Shown: positions 11,178-24,037, counted from the stretch's first letter. The stretch: 64,000 nucleotides of DNA from Primulina eburnea (GCF_022965805.1 NC_133105.1:32431233-32495232), one strand, 5' to 3'. Translations and numbers: made by a program. The notes: generated by a model from the sequence alone, not told the origin.

Positions 11178-12862
11178 AAAATGCCACAAGATTTCGGCCA
11201 AGTGAGAGAAAATTGGGAGAGTGAATGACTTGTCTAGGTTGTGGGGAAAGTGAAAAAGTAGTCTTGCATGTCATGCATTATTTTAATCAAAAGTAATTCA
11301 CACCCCTTCACCTCCCAAGCATGCAAACCCTAGTGGGCTTGTAACCTTTACAAGGCCCAAGGAATTTTTAATTGTCTCAAACATATTTGAGCCCAATTAG
11401 ACTTTACTTGATTTTACTCAAGCCCACTAGTTAAATAATTATTTCCAATTGGGCTCTACAAGGCCCAATGTTATTTAATTAATCCAACACTTGAATTAAT
11501 TTAAATATTTGTACTCTACTAGGTCCACTAGTGTTTAATTAATTCAACACTTGAATTAATTTAATTTAGTCCATAATAATGTTTATGAAAATCACAATTT
11601 TCAAATACATTATTCACTTGACCAAATTTTAATTTAGGAACACTTCCATAAATTAAAATTTATATTTCTCTCATAGAAGTCATACTTCTATTTTTCTTTA
11701 CGCTTATGAACTCATTTATAAGCCGTTCAACACATTGAACTATTTTACTTCTCATCGGGATTTAGAAAGCAAGTACTTGTGTGGCCCTCAATGGTTCATT
11801 GATACAACTAGCCGTGGGTTCACATCTCCATGTGATTCGGACTAAACATGTCCTTATTCGAGCATACCCCAATTGCTCCATTCTTACTTATCAACTCCTT
11901 GATAATAAGAACGTCAGAACTCAATTCTGATAGTACCCAGCCAATCATGTTAAACGCCTAGCAGCATCCCTTACATGATTCCCTAGGTATCAAATGATAG
12001 TGCCTGCAAGAACCATTCAATTATGGTTAGCGTACAGTACGGTCCCTTCAACTCATATATCCCGACCGATTCGACAACTATTGGTTTATCGAGAGTTGTC
12101 AATGAATCGATACTATGTGTCATGTTGTAGTTGCATCGATGGTGTAATCTATGAAACCCCTTTCATAATTACCACCATACTCTGATCAGAGATTTCAACC
12201 TACACATACATGAGAACACATAGGATATCCATACCCGAAGGTAAGCGGTGAATCCCCGACTACAATGCATCGACTCCTATATGTTTCGACAGAACACCCA
12301 ACCTTGCCACCTGATGACCTCATGAGAGTCGGTAAACAAGTCAAAAGTGTAATTCTAGCACACAGAGTCTCAATGTTGTCCCGGGTCATAAGGACTAATG
12401 GTGTACAACCATAAACCAGGACTTTTCCACTCGATAAGTGAGAACCACTTGGAAAGTCCTTTTATGGAGGGTTGTTCAGTGCACTCTCTACAAGGAGCAC
12501 CTATCTGCATGTTCGGACATCACAATGTCCCCTACCAATGAAACATGGCACTCACATCGCAGATACTAGTCTCTAACTCGAGGGGCCTATATCCTTCTTA
12601 ATGGCGGCTGAATCGACTAGGAACCGTTTAGAATATACAGTATTACAAATATGAGTTTCATGATACTCATCATATGAGCATCTCATATTCTTTCTACTAT
12701 TTGTATATTCAAGGGCTTTATCTATGCAACTAGCATGGATATACAGATAAAGAAATGCCAAAACGATAAATTCAAATATTATTAAAATAAAGACTGTTTA
12801 TACATAGAGTTTAATCATGAACCCTCGGCCAACACTTGGCTCGACGGGCACCTACTCTAACA
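11178..12862 (-). mobile_element. LTR of uncertain (possibly Ty1/copia) family, cut on its left by P
   Basis: On the minus strand this begins at 12862 with TGTTAGAGTAGGTGCC, which I recall as the start of a widespread plant LTR. No gag or pol is seen. The left side ends abruptly at the outer end of P's LTR, which fits P having inserted into it, with the rest of this LTR lying left of the window. The short frames in it carry no recognisable domain. The family is not certain. Confidence 0.5.
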
Positions 12863-13356
12863 TTAACAATAAATAAATTTATTGTCTATGATTTATTATG
12901 TTGCTTTATATTAGTAATCATATCAAATTCGTTTGTTTGTTTTGATATTGCAGGTGATAATGTATTTATTACAAACTTCACGTTGTTATGATATAATCTC
13001 TCGTATATTGTCAACATAGTCACTACATCATTATCTAAAGGCTTCTTAAATATTGTTTTATTATAATATTTACAGACATATTTACATTTTCGTTGGTAAA
13101 TTAACATTGAAGTTTATTATTATTTCACATGAGATGAAATTGCGGCTTCGGAATAATTTTATTTTTATGATCAAAACCTATATCATGTACGGTAAAAAAT
13201 TTCAGTTCAACGGATTTATTTAAGCTTTGGAATCCGTTGCCTTTGATGATTCAAGTACAAAATATTTCGGTGTCATATTGTTGTAATATCATGAATGTTT
13301 AATATATTAGCTCAATATATTCATGACACACGCAATGCGTGTGCCTCGGTGGCTAG
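12863..13356 (+). mobile_element. Helitron 3' end (fragment)
   Basis: The 3' end has the Helitron hallmark: a perfect 7-bp stem CACACGC (13327-13333) with GCGTGTG (13337-13343), a 3-nt loop, then nine bases and CTAG (13353-13356) followed by T. The AT-rich 460 bp before it is assigned to the Helitron only by position. No 5' TC end and no Rep/helicase frame are seen. Confidence 0.6.
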
Positions 13357-13383
13357 TATTTTAATTATTACATGGATTTCTAG
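13357..13383 (+). mobile_element. left stub of plus-strand LTR K
   Basis: These bases plus those from 19074 form one sequence once solo LTR C is removed. The TCTAG at 13379-13383 is the left copy of C's target duplication. K's own start is not visible, because the Helitron end abuts it. Confidence 0.55.
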
Positions 13384-16165
13384 TGAAACGTCCACTACTC
13401 GTTTTTCTTAAAAAATACTAGAATTATTTTTCTTTTCAAATTCATTCGGCCGAAATACTACGCATTTAAAATATGAATATTGGCTCTATTTAAAAACAAA
13501 CCAACCAACAATTATTTGAAAATCTAAAAGAAAGTAATTCAAAGCATAAAGTCGTAAAATTCAATCAACCTAAACTGACATTATTTCAAAAATAAAATTA
13601 ACTCTAACATTCTCTCAAAACCCTCTTAGAAGCATCATAATCATAAAATCTTTAAGTAATCATAAATCATAAACTTATTTTATTTGCAAAAAACTAGCGA
13701 TGGTCATCGGGTTGTGTGCACCTTCAGTCCAGCAAGATCAACCCTCAAGCCCTCCATTAACATCAATCTCATGCTCACCTACATCGATCACACCTAGTGA
13801 ATCTATTGACTCAGCAAACCTTAATCATGATAACAATTAATACACATACATTGACAAGCAACAATGAAAATACTTGTAAGAAAATAGCTTTTCATGAACA
13901 TAAACTTTAACATTTCCCTTTCCACATATCATATCATATATCCTTTCATCATATACGTATACGTTTCCATTTTTATTGAATTCAGATCCTCAATTGCGAC
14001 TTTCGTATTAGCTAAAGGTCGATGGATCCATCTACATAATACCACGGTATCGGACAGTGGGGACATCAGCGACACACTCACCCATCAAATGAGCCTTAGC
14101 CTTACATATCATCGTATCATCGTATTAGTCACAATCAATTCATCTCCTTCAAATTTTCATATTTCCATCATTTATAAAAATTTCATGCACGTATAAATCA
14201 TTTTTCTTTTAAAGCAATCATGCAACACGTCTTTTAGCTTTCAAGTTTCATCATAAAAGTCTATAGAAATTTAAAATAATAATTTTAACATTTATTACAG
14301 CATTCAGGGATATGTCAGGACGTCTAACATTTTTCAGGTGTAAAATGACCGTTTTTCTCCTAAAACCCTAACGTTCCATATTTATCCTTAGTCCTTGAAA
14401 CGACAATAAAAATATTTCCAAACTTAACATATTATCTTAAAATACACCCGTATATATTTCTTAGATGTAAACTTAAGCTTCTCTACAAATTTCCAATTCA
14501 TTTTTCAATTTAGACGTACATCCCGGTTTTGACTTGTATTGACTCGAAACTTAACCAAACATTATCAAACTTGAACCATAGTTTAATAACACCTAACTAT
14601 ACCATATCACACCCAATTAATGACTATTAAGACCTTCGAACAAGCCTATATCAGATACTGAATTTTTTTGTCCCTATATTGATCGAACCCTAAACCATGC
14701 CATGCTCGATTCTTTCGTATCTAGACCTTAACCGATAGGACCGGAACATGACCAACCCTCCTAGGACCTAGAACTAACCTTTTAGGATCTCTCTGGGCCA
14801 TCCCCTAAGAACCATGCACGCTAGTCCCTTTCCTACGCTCGCCCCACGATCGCACGACCATAGAGTGCGGCGTCGGCCTTTTACCCCTGAACCAGGTGAG
14901 ACTCCTCCCTTCTAGTACCACCTCGCAACCTTCCTACACCTTCTGGACGCCGCCCCTACCTTTCACGCACCCTGCACCCTCAAATTTCCAAAAGCCAAAA
15001 CCCTATTGTTCTTAAAACCCAAAATTTTCGTTCAAGCCATCAACCCTACATGTGCAGCCCTTATATATGCATATATGGACCCTTAAACATGTGGAAAAAC
15101 ATCCATTCAAGTTCTCCTACAATGGAAGCCCCTTTGTGAATTATTAAGAAGAGTTTTAATAAAAGAAAACTCTACTTTTATGCATGTAAACCCATAAAAA
15201 CGAAAATAAAAGTGCTGCATCATATTCCTCATGCAAACATAATTAAATATACATAATATGGTGTAAAATATGTTTGAAGGAAGATTAAGGCGTGTCTTTG
15301 CGTATTTTACGAACGAAAACAATTTGGAGATGCGAGGAACGTTGGCGGAGAGGCGATCATTGCTGAATTTTCCTTCAAAAATCGTGAGTTCCCCTTCAAA
15401 GTTATTGTGTGGTGTGTGCACTTGCTGAAGACAGAGTCCTAGTATTATTTAGAGGGGTGGGACGAGAGTTGTGGGGTTTTGGGAAAGGTTTTTTGCATTA
15501 TATTTGATATAAAATTATGTCTTGAAATTATGCTATTGTCAGAATTGAATAGGATTCATATATGATGTTTTTGACATGTTAGACATCGTAGAATCGAAGT
15601 AAGATTGTAAAACAAATCGATTATGGAATTGTTATGATTTTTCAGAATATATCGGTTGATATTGGACAGATTTGGATTATGGGTTGATTACTGATGGTAT
15701 CGGATATGAGTTATGATTTGTAATTGATGTCTATTGATGTGGTATTGACAGGTATACTGAGATTGTGCCGTTACGCCGTGATTTGAATTAAATCTAGATT
15801 AATCAGATTCAGTGTTGAATTGAGAATGAAATATTGATATTATGATTCTCGATATGTCGTTTCAGATTTACAGAGACAGTCTTGAGTTCAGAACGGTTAT
15901 TGCTTCAGACCGAGACTACAAACAAAAGGTATAAGTCAATGTGGTATTGGGAGATCGACTCAAGTAGGATACACTTGGGTTTCCCTAAATCACATATTGT
16001 TATTATATGCATTGATTTGATTATTATTGTAATGCCCAAGAATTTGATTACCATAATCTGAGATGATTTATTGATTATGAATGGATGTGAGTATAGTTGG
16101 ACCGCTCCGAGACCAAATTGGTTAAAACATATGAGTTATGTGATTTGCGGGCAGAACCTGTGGCA

Positions 16166-16338
16166 CCCGAGCGGTAGAATATTACCGCCCGAGCGCCAAT
16201 GTGTGATAAGTAAAGGCTCGGACAGAAAGTATGGCGCCCGAGCGGTAGAATATTACCGCCCGAGCGCCAGTGGATAACAATTGTAAATCACGGACAGAGG
16301 GTTCCGCGCTCGAGCGGTAAAGATTGACCGCCCCAGCG
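16166..16338 (+). repeat. U3 dyad array of A, centre word CCGA, 3 pairs at 22-bp spacing
   Basis: Six copies of CGC-CCGA-GCG start (at CCCGAGCG or its variant) at 16166, 16188, 16237, 16259, 16309 and 16331. Each pair is offset by exactly 22 bp, and pairs recur after 71 and 72 bp. The first copy has CAC for CGC, and the last two have TCGA and CCCA centres. Arms within a pair mirror each other (GGCGCC...GGTA then TACC...GGCGCC). Confidence 0.9.
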
Positions 16339-17120
16339 CCGCCTGAAAGTGGTGAAAAGAAGACACGTTTCTTAGACATGAAACGTGGGATATATATATA
16401 TATATATGTCATTCTTCAGAAATGAACAAAGGAAAAGAATTGAGAAAAGGGCCGAGGAAGGTTGTGAAAAATCCTTACGCCTTTTGTGAGAAATCCATCC
16501 GTCCGATTTTGAATCCGACTGCGGTACTGAGTTCCTATCAACGTAGGCTACAACTGGACGTAAGTTTTGCTACGTTTTGATATGTTCTGAAATTATGGTA
16601 TGGTCAGAATCTAATATGATTCATATATGATGTTCTTGGTATGTTAGACATTGTATAATTGGAACTGGATTGAGGAACAGATACCATATGAAATTGTTAT
16701 AATTTCAAAAGTTGAGTTGATTGAGAATTGATATCAGAATTGAGTTTTTATTGATTATGAGATGTTGGAATTGATATCTGACTGATATGATTGTGCTGGA
16801 TATATTGAAATTATAACGTTATGTTGTTGAAACAGAATTTGATTAAATTCTGATTATATCCAGTATTGATTGAGTGATGTATTGATACCGTACCCTCGAT
16901 ATCGTTATTGTCAGACTGAGTATTGACAGGCTTGGGGTTCGAGACTTCGACAGAGTCAGAATATCAGAATGAAAGGTATAAATTAATGTGGAGTTGGGAT
17001 TGCACAACTCGAGTGAGGTTTGACTCGAGTCTCCCTAAATCACATACTTTCATTAATTGCATTGATATTTGCAATTGATGAGACTTATGATTGTAGTCTA
17101 TTGATTTATAGTCACTGCAT

Positions 17121-17400
17121 GTAATGACTGCTGATTCGCTAGTCATCGATTGATTTGCTTAGATATTGAATGCATGTATTGATTTCTGAGTCGTTGAGTC
17201 ATGGGCTGACTCGCCTAGTCACTGACCGATTCGTCTAAACTTAAGCTGATTCGCTTAATTACCGGCTGATTCGTCTGGTTATTGACTGATTCGTCTAAAC
17301 TTAAGCTGATTCGCTTAATTACAGGCTGATTCGTCTGGTTATCGGCTGATTCGCCTAATTCTTGACTGATTCGTCAATTCTGCGGCTGATTCGCCCAGAC
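17121..17400 (+). repeat. 20-bp minisatellite with 60-bp higher-order unit in LTR A
   Basis: Degenerate 20-bp units of the type GGCTGATTCGTCTGGTTAT repeat about a dozen times. Bases 17221-17280 and 17281-17340 are near-identical 60-bp blocks of three units each. The invariant core is CTGATTCG or a one-base variant. I did not see the array in the other LTRs of the window. Confidence 0.85.
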
Positions 17401-17758
17401 ACTGGATATATGAATTATATCGATGCCGTTTAGGGATTGATTCATTACTATCGACTGAGATTAGGTATATTTATCATTATCCAGACATCGGGATCCCTAG
17501 GTTAGAGTTAAGTCGAGTCTGAGACGACGCGTCAGTGGAGTCGAGTCTGAGACGATGCGTCGGTTGAGTTGAGTCTAATACGACATGTTGATTTACATTG
17601 TTTATATCATTCATGTTTATTGAATGCTTGATATTGAGTTATGTTCTGATTTGAGACATGTTATGAATAATTCTTATATGCTTTCGTATATGCTTTTATA
17701 TGATTGCATGTATACATTGTTTATACTGGGATATTTATATCTCACCGAAATTATCTGG

Positions 17759-17793
17759 CTGTTGTCTTGTTTTGTATGTGTGCATGACAACAG
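17759..17793 (+). promoter_or_regulatory. conserved LTR hairpin (copy in A)
   Basis: CTGTTGTC at 17759-17766 pairs with GACAACAG at 17786-17793. It is equivalent to the hairpin at 10854-10887, where the eighth base pair is T-A instead of C-G. Confidence 0.6.
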
Positions 17794-18549
17794 GTGGGGC
17801 TGGACCAGGGTCAAGAAGAGGATGAGAGAAGATTAGATAGCGTGGAGATCCGTGCTTCGAAGCAACATAGGATTCAGTACTGATATGTAGTTGAACCTAG
17901 TTGAATTCTTGTAGATAACACAAGATTTGTATATTCATGTTTAATATGTAATTGAGTAAATTACATTACGTTTCCGCTTTGTATTTTAAAAAAAATTTAG
18001 ACCCTGTTTTATAATTGATTAATCAGTCCCCAATGATGATTAAGAACATGATTAGGGTCCGGGTCCCCACAATTATATGCTGTTCTATTGATTTGTAGGG
18101 AGCATGTATTAGATGAGTATTGATTGAGTAATCTTGTGACACAAGTGTCTGATAGTGGCGGGATCGCCACGAGCACATTGCACGACGTCCCAAGATAGTG
18201 TATTGGCGATAGTGCCAAAGTATGTCACCGGATGATTGGCTATCGATGTGGATAGAATTGGAGTTTCTTCTATTACTGGTGATCGATACCATATCGATGT
18301 GGATAGAATCAGAGTTTCTTCTATTACTGGTGATCGATATGGAATGCCAACGTATGGAAACCAGGATCCCTAGACTAGGATTGAGTCTAGTCTAAGTCGT
18401 GGAGTCACGAGCATTGTCGACAGTTTATATTGATTATATTTCAGCTTTTGATATATATTGCTGTTATTTGTCCATGCTTTTATGTTTATCATATGATTGC
18501 ATGTTTCGTTGATTTATACTAGGATTATATTCTCACCGGAATGATCCGG

Positions 18550-18583
18550 CTGTTGTCGTGTTTGTATGTGTGCAAGACAACAG
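18550..18583 (+). promoter_or_regulatory. conserved LTR hairpin (copy in B)
   Basis: CTGTTGTC at 18550-18557 pairs with GACAACAG at 18576-18583. The inverted repeat CCGGAATGATCCGG lies just upstream and overlaps its first base. Confidence 0.6.
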
Positions 18584-19073
18584 GTGGGACAGGTTCAGGG
18601 TCGAGGAGATGAGGAGAGATCGTGATTAGAGTGGAGGCTCCGGACTTGGATTAGAGATAGGGTTTGGACACTTGATATTGATTGTTAAACCTTAGTGGAA
18701 TAAATGTATGTGGTACAGGACTTGTACTTTTATACTGAGATGTATATACGTTTTACTTCACTACGTTCCGCAATTTAAAAAAAAAATTAGACCCTGTTTT
18801 ATAAAAGATTAATTAGTCCCAATGATGATTATGAACATGATTAGCGTCCAGGTCCCCACACATATGGTCCTCGGATTTTGTTCCTCGATCGCGTCTTGAA
18901 TAACCTTTAAAGCACAGTTTTATGCATAATAACAGAAAACCCGATTTTTAACATGTGATTATTTTCATGATAATTAATTCATGCCATTATGACCATTTAA
19001 TTAGTCAGTTTCTATTTTCCCTAGATTTTCATGTAGTTGGATTACGTTATCATATTTTGGACCTTACATCTAG

Positions 19074-19262
19074 TGCATTAATTATTGACTTAATTAACTC
19101 CTTAATGGGCCTAGATTAGTAGTAATTATTTTAAAAATTAGAGGGCCTTAAACTACACCTAAAGCCCACCTAACAACCTAATTAAATACCCTAGCCTACT
19201 TCAACAATCACACACCTCCTTCAACACTTTCAGCACACACAAATCACACTCACTCCTAAATC
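19074..19262 (+). mobile_element. middle piece of LTR K
   Basis: Host DNA between the target duplications of C (ends 19073) and J (starts 19263). It continues at 30843 once J is removed. No gene is seen. It reads like LTR sequence rich in A and C, ending AAATCCTAGG. Confidence 0.55.
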
Positions 19263-19267
19263 CTAGG

Positions 19268-21802
19268 TGAAACATGTACTAGAACTTTTTTTTGCAAGAT
19301 AATTTTCAAAAATTACATTTTTATGCATGCATGCAATAACAGCTAAAAATTATACATTTTAAAATTAAAGTATTCAACTAACAATAAAAACACTACAGTT
19401 AAAAAAATTGAGACAACCGTCAAACCCTAAACCTTCGTTTAAAATAATTCACAAATGAGATCTGGGATAATCCTGACAACCATCAACATATAAAAGAAAA
19501 TGTATGAAAATATCCATGCTCACTCTTAACTCAAAACACAATGTGCGGAAAAATTATGGTGCTCGAGTTGGCGTGCGCACATCCAACTCCGCCTTTTCAG
19601 TCTTCGGCGCCTCTAATCTCCTCATCAATATTCTCACCTGCATCATTCACAACTCATGAGTCTAAAGACTCATCACACCTGAATCTTTATAACAGGTACA
19701 TATATATAACATGCAATAGTGAAAAGCACTGTGATAAAAATAAATTTCATGATCTTAAAAAGATGTAAGAATAAATATGACGTGTAAAAGCATAAACATG
19801 TCCACATAGCATCATAGCAACATATACATGTTAATTTTTTTTTATTTGAATTCCGTTCATTAGTTGTAAAGTTTTTATCATCGTATTAGTCGATGGATCC
19901 ATCTACGTATAGTCCGCGGTACCCGGGTGGCAGGGACATCAGCGACAGCATTACTAATCCACTGAGCCTTCGCTTACATGTTATCATATCATCGTGTCAT
20001 CATATTAGTCACAACCAACTCTCTTCCTCAAAAAACTTGTCATCATATTCATCACTTATAAAACTCATACATATACGAAATTTCCTTAAACCCAAGCATG
20101 CAACGTATTTTTCATATCTTAATAAAAGTCATGTTCGTGATAACATAAAAATTTAAAACATGTCAAATTGTGATAAGGGCACAGCCAGGACTGCTAACTC
20201 GACCCGGTGCAAAATGACCATTTTGTCCTCGAAACCCTAATTGACTATTTTAACCTTGGACCTCAATATTTCGACCCGAAGCCAACCAAATATATTAAAA
20301 CACCTCAAAAAATATTTATAATCATTTCATAGACGTAAACTGGAGTCCGTTTCATATTTTATATGATTCGTTTTAAAACTTGGACCGGGGTCCCGGTTTT
20401 AACCTGAATAAACCCAAAATTCAACCAAACTTCTCCCAACTTAAATCATGACTTGAACCTACATTGCAAGCCCATAAACCACTTGTTCCAGACCCCTTAG
20501 GACCTACGAACAATGCCTGAAATTTACTGGAATTTCTATACATGCATACCCCAAAACCCTAGTGCACTAGCGGTCCCATATCCGATCCTAGCCTAAAAAC
20601 CAACGTGTCCAGCCCTGAACTCGACAATCTAGGACCACGACCAACATTATGTTAACCTATTTGGACCATCAACCACCAACCATGTATGCAGGATCACGGT
20701 AATGCACGAACAACTCAAAAGAAACGAGGATCACCTACACACGACCCCTTCGATCTTCCCCAACTCGTGACCAGCTTCTCACAACCCTTACCCCCTGTCA
20801 CAGAGCCAATAGGGTCATACCTATGGCTGGAATCAAGCCATCCATGGGTTCATCACCCATTTCTTCCGATCTATCCACGGCAACCCTAGGTTCTCCAAGA
20901 CAAAACGATCGGCCCTCACCCAAACCGACCAAGCCTCGACTCCAGCACTTAATCACCTTCATTCTCGACCTATACATCCTAGCATCTCAAATTGGCAGCC
21001 CCTTACACAAAGATAACAAAAAGCACGAGTTACATTAAGGTATGGGCATGTTTCATGTCAAAACTTTTCCAAAAGTATACCACTTGAATGGTAAATTAAT
21101 TTCTCATGAAAACACGCACAAATCTTTACGTAGAATGTGCACCAGAGAGGCGAGGAAAGATTTTTCTTTGAAAAATTGAGAGAAACTTGAAGTGAGGCTA
21201 TAGAAAAATTCGAATGGGAGGCTGTTGTTGCTAGGGAAGTGGCGGCCGTGTGTTTAGTGTGTAGGGTTAGGGTTTTGGATGGTGGTTAAGTGATATAATT
21301 ATGCACTAATGGGCTTTTAAAAAAAATAAAGGGGTGGAAAAGATTTTAAGCCCATTAAGAAATAAAATAATACCATTAATCCCCAAAACACTCCCGAAAA
21401 ATATTTTGTTTTGGTACGTTTTTTAAAATATTGCCCGAATACTAAAAAAGTCCCTGACTTGTTAAATTTTGCGTACCGGTTAAATATATGTCCCGAAGAG
21501 TAAAAATACTCCACCTAGGGCTATTTTCGAAAATATCACCTAAATACACCTTATATTACATAACTAAAATTATTATTTAATAAAAAAATTTCTTAATTAT
21601 CCCCGGTCTCCATTCCTCGTTCGAGCGTGAAATGCAAATAAAAGCCCTAATGAATGAGACTTTAAATAAACCATGAACTAAACCACATATCCGCGCAATA
21701 ATCATGTATTTAATTCATTAAAATAATTAAACACATATTTTAGTTAAAAACTCTAGATTGCATACAATAAGGTTACGAACTTCGAATTTTCTAGACCTTA
21801 CA
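19268..21802 (-). mobile_element. 3' LTR of J
   Basis: 2,535 bp. On the minus strand it starts TGTAAGGTCTAGAAAATTCG (21802) and ends AGTACATGTTTCA (19268). Short frames inside carry no domain. Pairing with 28505-30837 is clear along its length. Confidence 0.9.
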
Positions 21803-21803
21803 A

Positions 21804-21817
21804 TTACTCTCCCCTAA
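21804..21817 (-). other. polypurine tract of J
   Basis: The minus strand reads TTAGGGGAGAGTAA immediately before the 3' LTR. It is preceded by the GAGGACGAAAT motif, as in P. Confidence 0.8.
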
Positions 21818-21901
21818 TAAAGAATTTCGTCCTCAAAATTAAAATGTACGGAATAACTCCAGGTAGTGACTCCTTATCTCGGTCTCCATCTCTCGATTAG
21901 C

Positions 21902-23013
21902 CTACTCCTCGGAATGATTTAGCCACTTGACTTTGACCATGTAGATCACCTTGTTCCGGAGCCTCCTCTCCTGCCTATCCAATAACTGAGTGGGCCTCTC
22001 TTGAAAACACAGGTTCGGCGTCAGCTGCAGTGGCTCATAGTTCAGCACATGCGAAGAATTCGACATGTACTTCCGCAGCATAGAGACATGGAACACATTA
22101 TGAACTCCCGCCAGATTCGGCGGTAATGCAACTCTGTATACTAGTGTCCCAACTCTCTCTAGGATCTCGAACAATCCTATAAAACTATTACTGATCTTGC
22201 CATTCTTTCCGAATCTAATCACACCCTTCATTGGTGCAACTTTCACGAATATATGATCGCCCACTGAGAACTCAAGAACCCTACGCCACTGATCTGCATA
22301 ACTCTTATGTCGACTCTGAGCGGTCATCATCCTGTCCCAGATATTGACCACTATTTCTGCAGTCTGACCGACAATATTTATCCCCAACTCTGCCTTCTCT
22401 TCTGCCTCATCCCAATTAACCCTTGGGCTACACTTCTTCCCGTATAATGCCTCATATGGAGCCATACCGGTGGATGCCTGATAGCTGTTGTTGTACGTGA
22501 ACTCCACGAGAGGTAACTTTGGCTCCCAGCTGCCCTGGAAATCGATCATGCAAGCTCTGAGTAGGTCCTCCAATAACTGAATCACTCTCTCTGACTGACC
22601 ATCGATCTGAGAATGGAAGATAGTACTGAATTGCAGCTTAGTATCCAATGCTTGATGCAGACTCTTCCCGAATGCAGATGTGAACATCGGATCCCTGTCT
22701 GACACGATGGAGACTAGAATCCCATGCCATCTAACTATCTCTCTGATATATAGCTCTGTGTACTGAGTAATGGTGAAAGTCTTCCTGATCGGTAGAAAGT
22801 GTGCTGACTTAGTGTGACGATCAACTATCTCCCAAATGGCATTATATCCCTAGTTGTCCTCGGAAGTCCTGTCACAAAGTCTGTGGTGAAGTTTTCCCAT
22901 TTCCACTTGGGAATAGAGAGTGGTCTCATTTTCCCTGCAGGTCTCTGATGCTCTGCCTTTACCTGCTGACACGTCAAAAACTCGGAGATGAAACGCATAA
23001 TATCTCGCTTCAT
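21902..23013 (-). pseudogene. integrase of J with start of chromodomain
   Basis: N-terminal region with LTCQQVKAEHQRPAGK and TDFVTGLPRTTRD (22825-23013), one frameshift near 22845, then core VDRHTKSAHFLP, IVSDRDPMFTSAFG and DGQSERVIQLLEDLL, giving the D, D and E residues. Then KISNSFIGLFEILERVGTLVY and NVFHVSMLRKYMSNSSH. The chromodomain begins (RLRNKVIYMVKVKWLNHSEE), but a TAG at 21900-21902 cuts it, with its remaining helix readable beyond the stop. Confidence 0.88.
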
Positions 23014-23150
23014 TCCCGGCCACCAAAAAAGTGTCTGTAGATTCTAATACATCTTCGTAATCCTGGATAGATGGAGTATGGGGTGTTGTGGACCTCCTTC
23101 ATGATATCTGCTATCACGGAATCACTGCTAGGAACCCACAGTCTGTCACG

Positions 23151-23640
23151 CTATCTGACTATGTCATCCTCAACTGTATACAACCTCAGATCCTTAGACT
23201 CATCCCTTTGTCTCCACTTATGTAACTGCTCGTCCGAAGTCTGCCCTGTTAGGATCCTGTCCCTCAGTGTCGACTGCACTTTCAAGATAGAAAGACTAGG
23301 GGCATCGCCCCTGGCATACACTGCAAGCTCAAACCTCTGAATCTCTGCCTGCAATGATCTCTGTACCGACAACTGAGCAATCACTGTATGCTTTCTACTC
23401 AGGGCATCTGCAACCACACTATCCTTAATCGGATGGTAGCTAATGTCAAAGTCATAATCCTTTACTAGCTCTAGCCACCTCCACTATCTCATGTTCAGTT
23501 CTTTCTACGTGAAGAAGTACTTCGGATCTTGTGATAGGTTAAAATCCTGCACTTCTCTCCATACAGATAATGCCTCCATAAATTCAAGGCGAATACCACT
23601 TCTACCACCTCGAGGTCATGAGTTAGAATACAGCTGAAAC
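23151..23640 (-). pseudogene. RNase H remnant of J
   Basis: The C-terminal part of RNase H and the linker are legible (VADALSRKHTVIAQL, RDRILTGQTSDEQLHKW). Upstream in another frame, [21 protein letters not shown] can be read, the central RNase H segment. The first half of the domain is gone. At about 23625-23640 this segment joins directly to the RT piece at 23641, so a deletion removed the end of RT and the start of RNase H. Confidence 0.8.
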
Positions 23641-24037
23641 ACGCGATTCATGAGATCCATGAAGATCACTAGCGCCTTCGTCAGTCCGAGGGACATCACC
23701 ATAAACTCATAGTGCCCATAACACGTCCTGAAAGCTGTCTTATGCACATCAGACTCTCTCACCTTCAGCTGGTGGTATCTAAATCGGACATGTTCATCTC
23801 TATGTAGTTAACGCAAAGATTCATGTTGCCGTCTTTCTTCTTAAGAAACAGTACAGTTGCGCTCCATGGAGAAAATTTTGGGCGAATGAAACCCCTATCT
23901 AACAAATCCTGTATCTTTTCCTTCAGCTCTGTCATCTCTGTAGGTGCTAGAAAATAGGATGCCTTAGAGATTGACACTATACCTGGCAACAACTCGGTAG
24001 AGAAGTCCACTTCTCTGTCTGGTGGAATGCCTAACAC
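23641..24037 (-). pseudogene. reverse transcriptase remnant of J, catalytic box deleted
   Basis: Legible pieces are [37 protein letters not shown] and [13 protein letters not shown], then after a gap of roughly 27 codons [28 protein letters not shown] and [12 protein letters not shown]. The sequence stops just where the FIDD active-site box should follow. The copy could not make active RT. Confidence 0.85.

Larger units (their letters stand above)
16028..18071 (+). mobile_element. solo LTR A with perfect target duplication ATTAT
   Basis: 2,044 bp, starting TGTAATGCCCAAG and ending GGGTCCCCACA, flanked by ATTAT at 16023-16027 and 18072-18076. Removing it gives an uninterrupted B sequence that matches the same place in LTR L (near 27490), so the empty site is documented within the window. 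It contains a dyad array (16166-16338), a TATA-like run at about 16391-16406, a 20-bp minisatellite (17121-17400) and the conserved hairpin. A solo LTR arises by recombination between the two LTRs of a full element. Confidence 0.92.
15505..18860 (+). mobile_element. 5'-truncated LTR fragment B, split by solo LTR A
   Basis: 15505-16022 plus 18077-18860 together match the middle and end of the LTRs at 26108-28253 and 16028-18071 (shared blocks: GGTATAAGTCAATGTGG, the hairpin at 18550-18583, and the end GTCCAGGTCCCCACA). The U3 part, where the dyad array would be, is missing. The left edge is placed by comparison and may be off by about 20 bp. Confidence 0.75.
13384..19068 (-). mobile_element. 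solo LTR of family C with nested LTRs
   Basis: Read on the minus strand, the LTR starts TGTAAGGTCCAAAA (right, 19068) and ends GTAGTGGACGTTTCA (left, 13384). The target duplication is perfect: TCTAG at 13379-13383 and at 19069-19073. LTR fragment B (about 15505-18860), itself containing solo LTR A, interrupts it. Compared with the second C copy at 39.1-42.2 kb, about 250 bp of C are missing at the left B junction, so a deletion removed the end of C's left part and the start of B. Confidence 0.8.

Noticed and set aside
12195..12389. Short minus-strand frame in the LTR of uncertain family
   Set aside because: No similarity to known domains, and it lies in an LTR.
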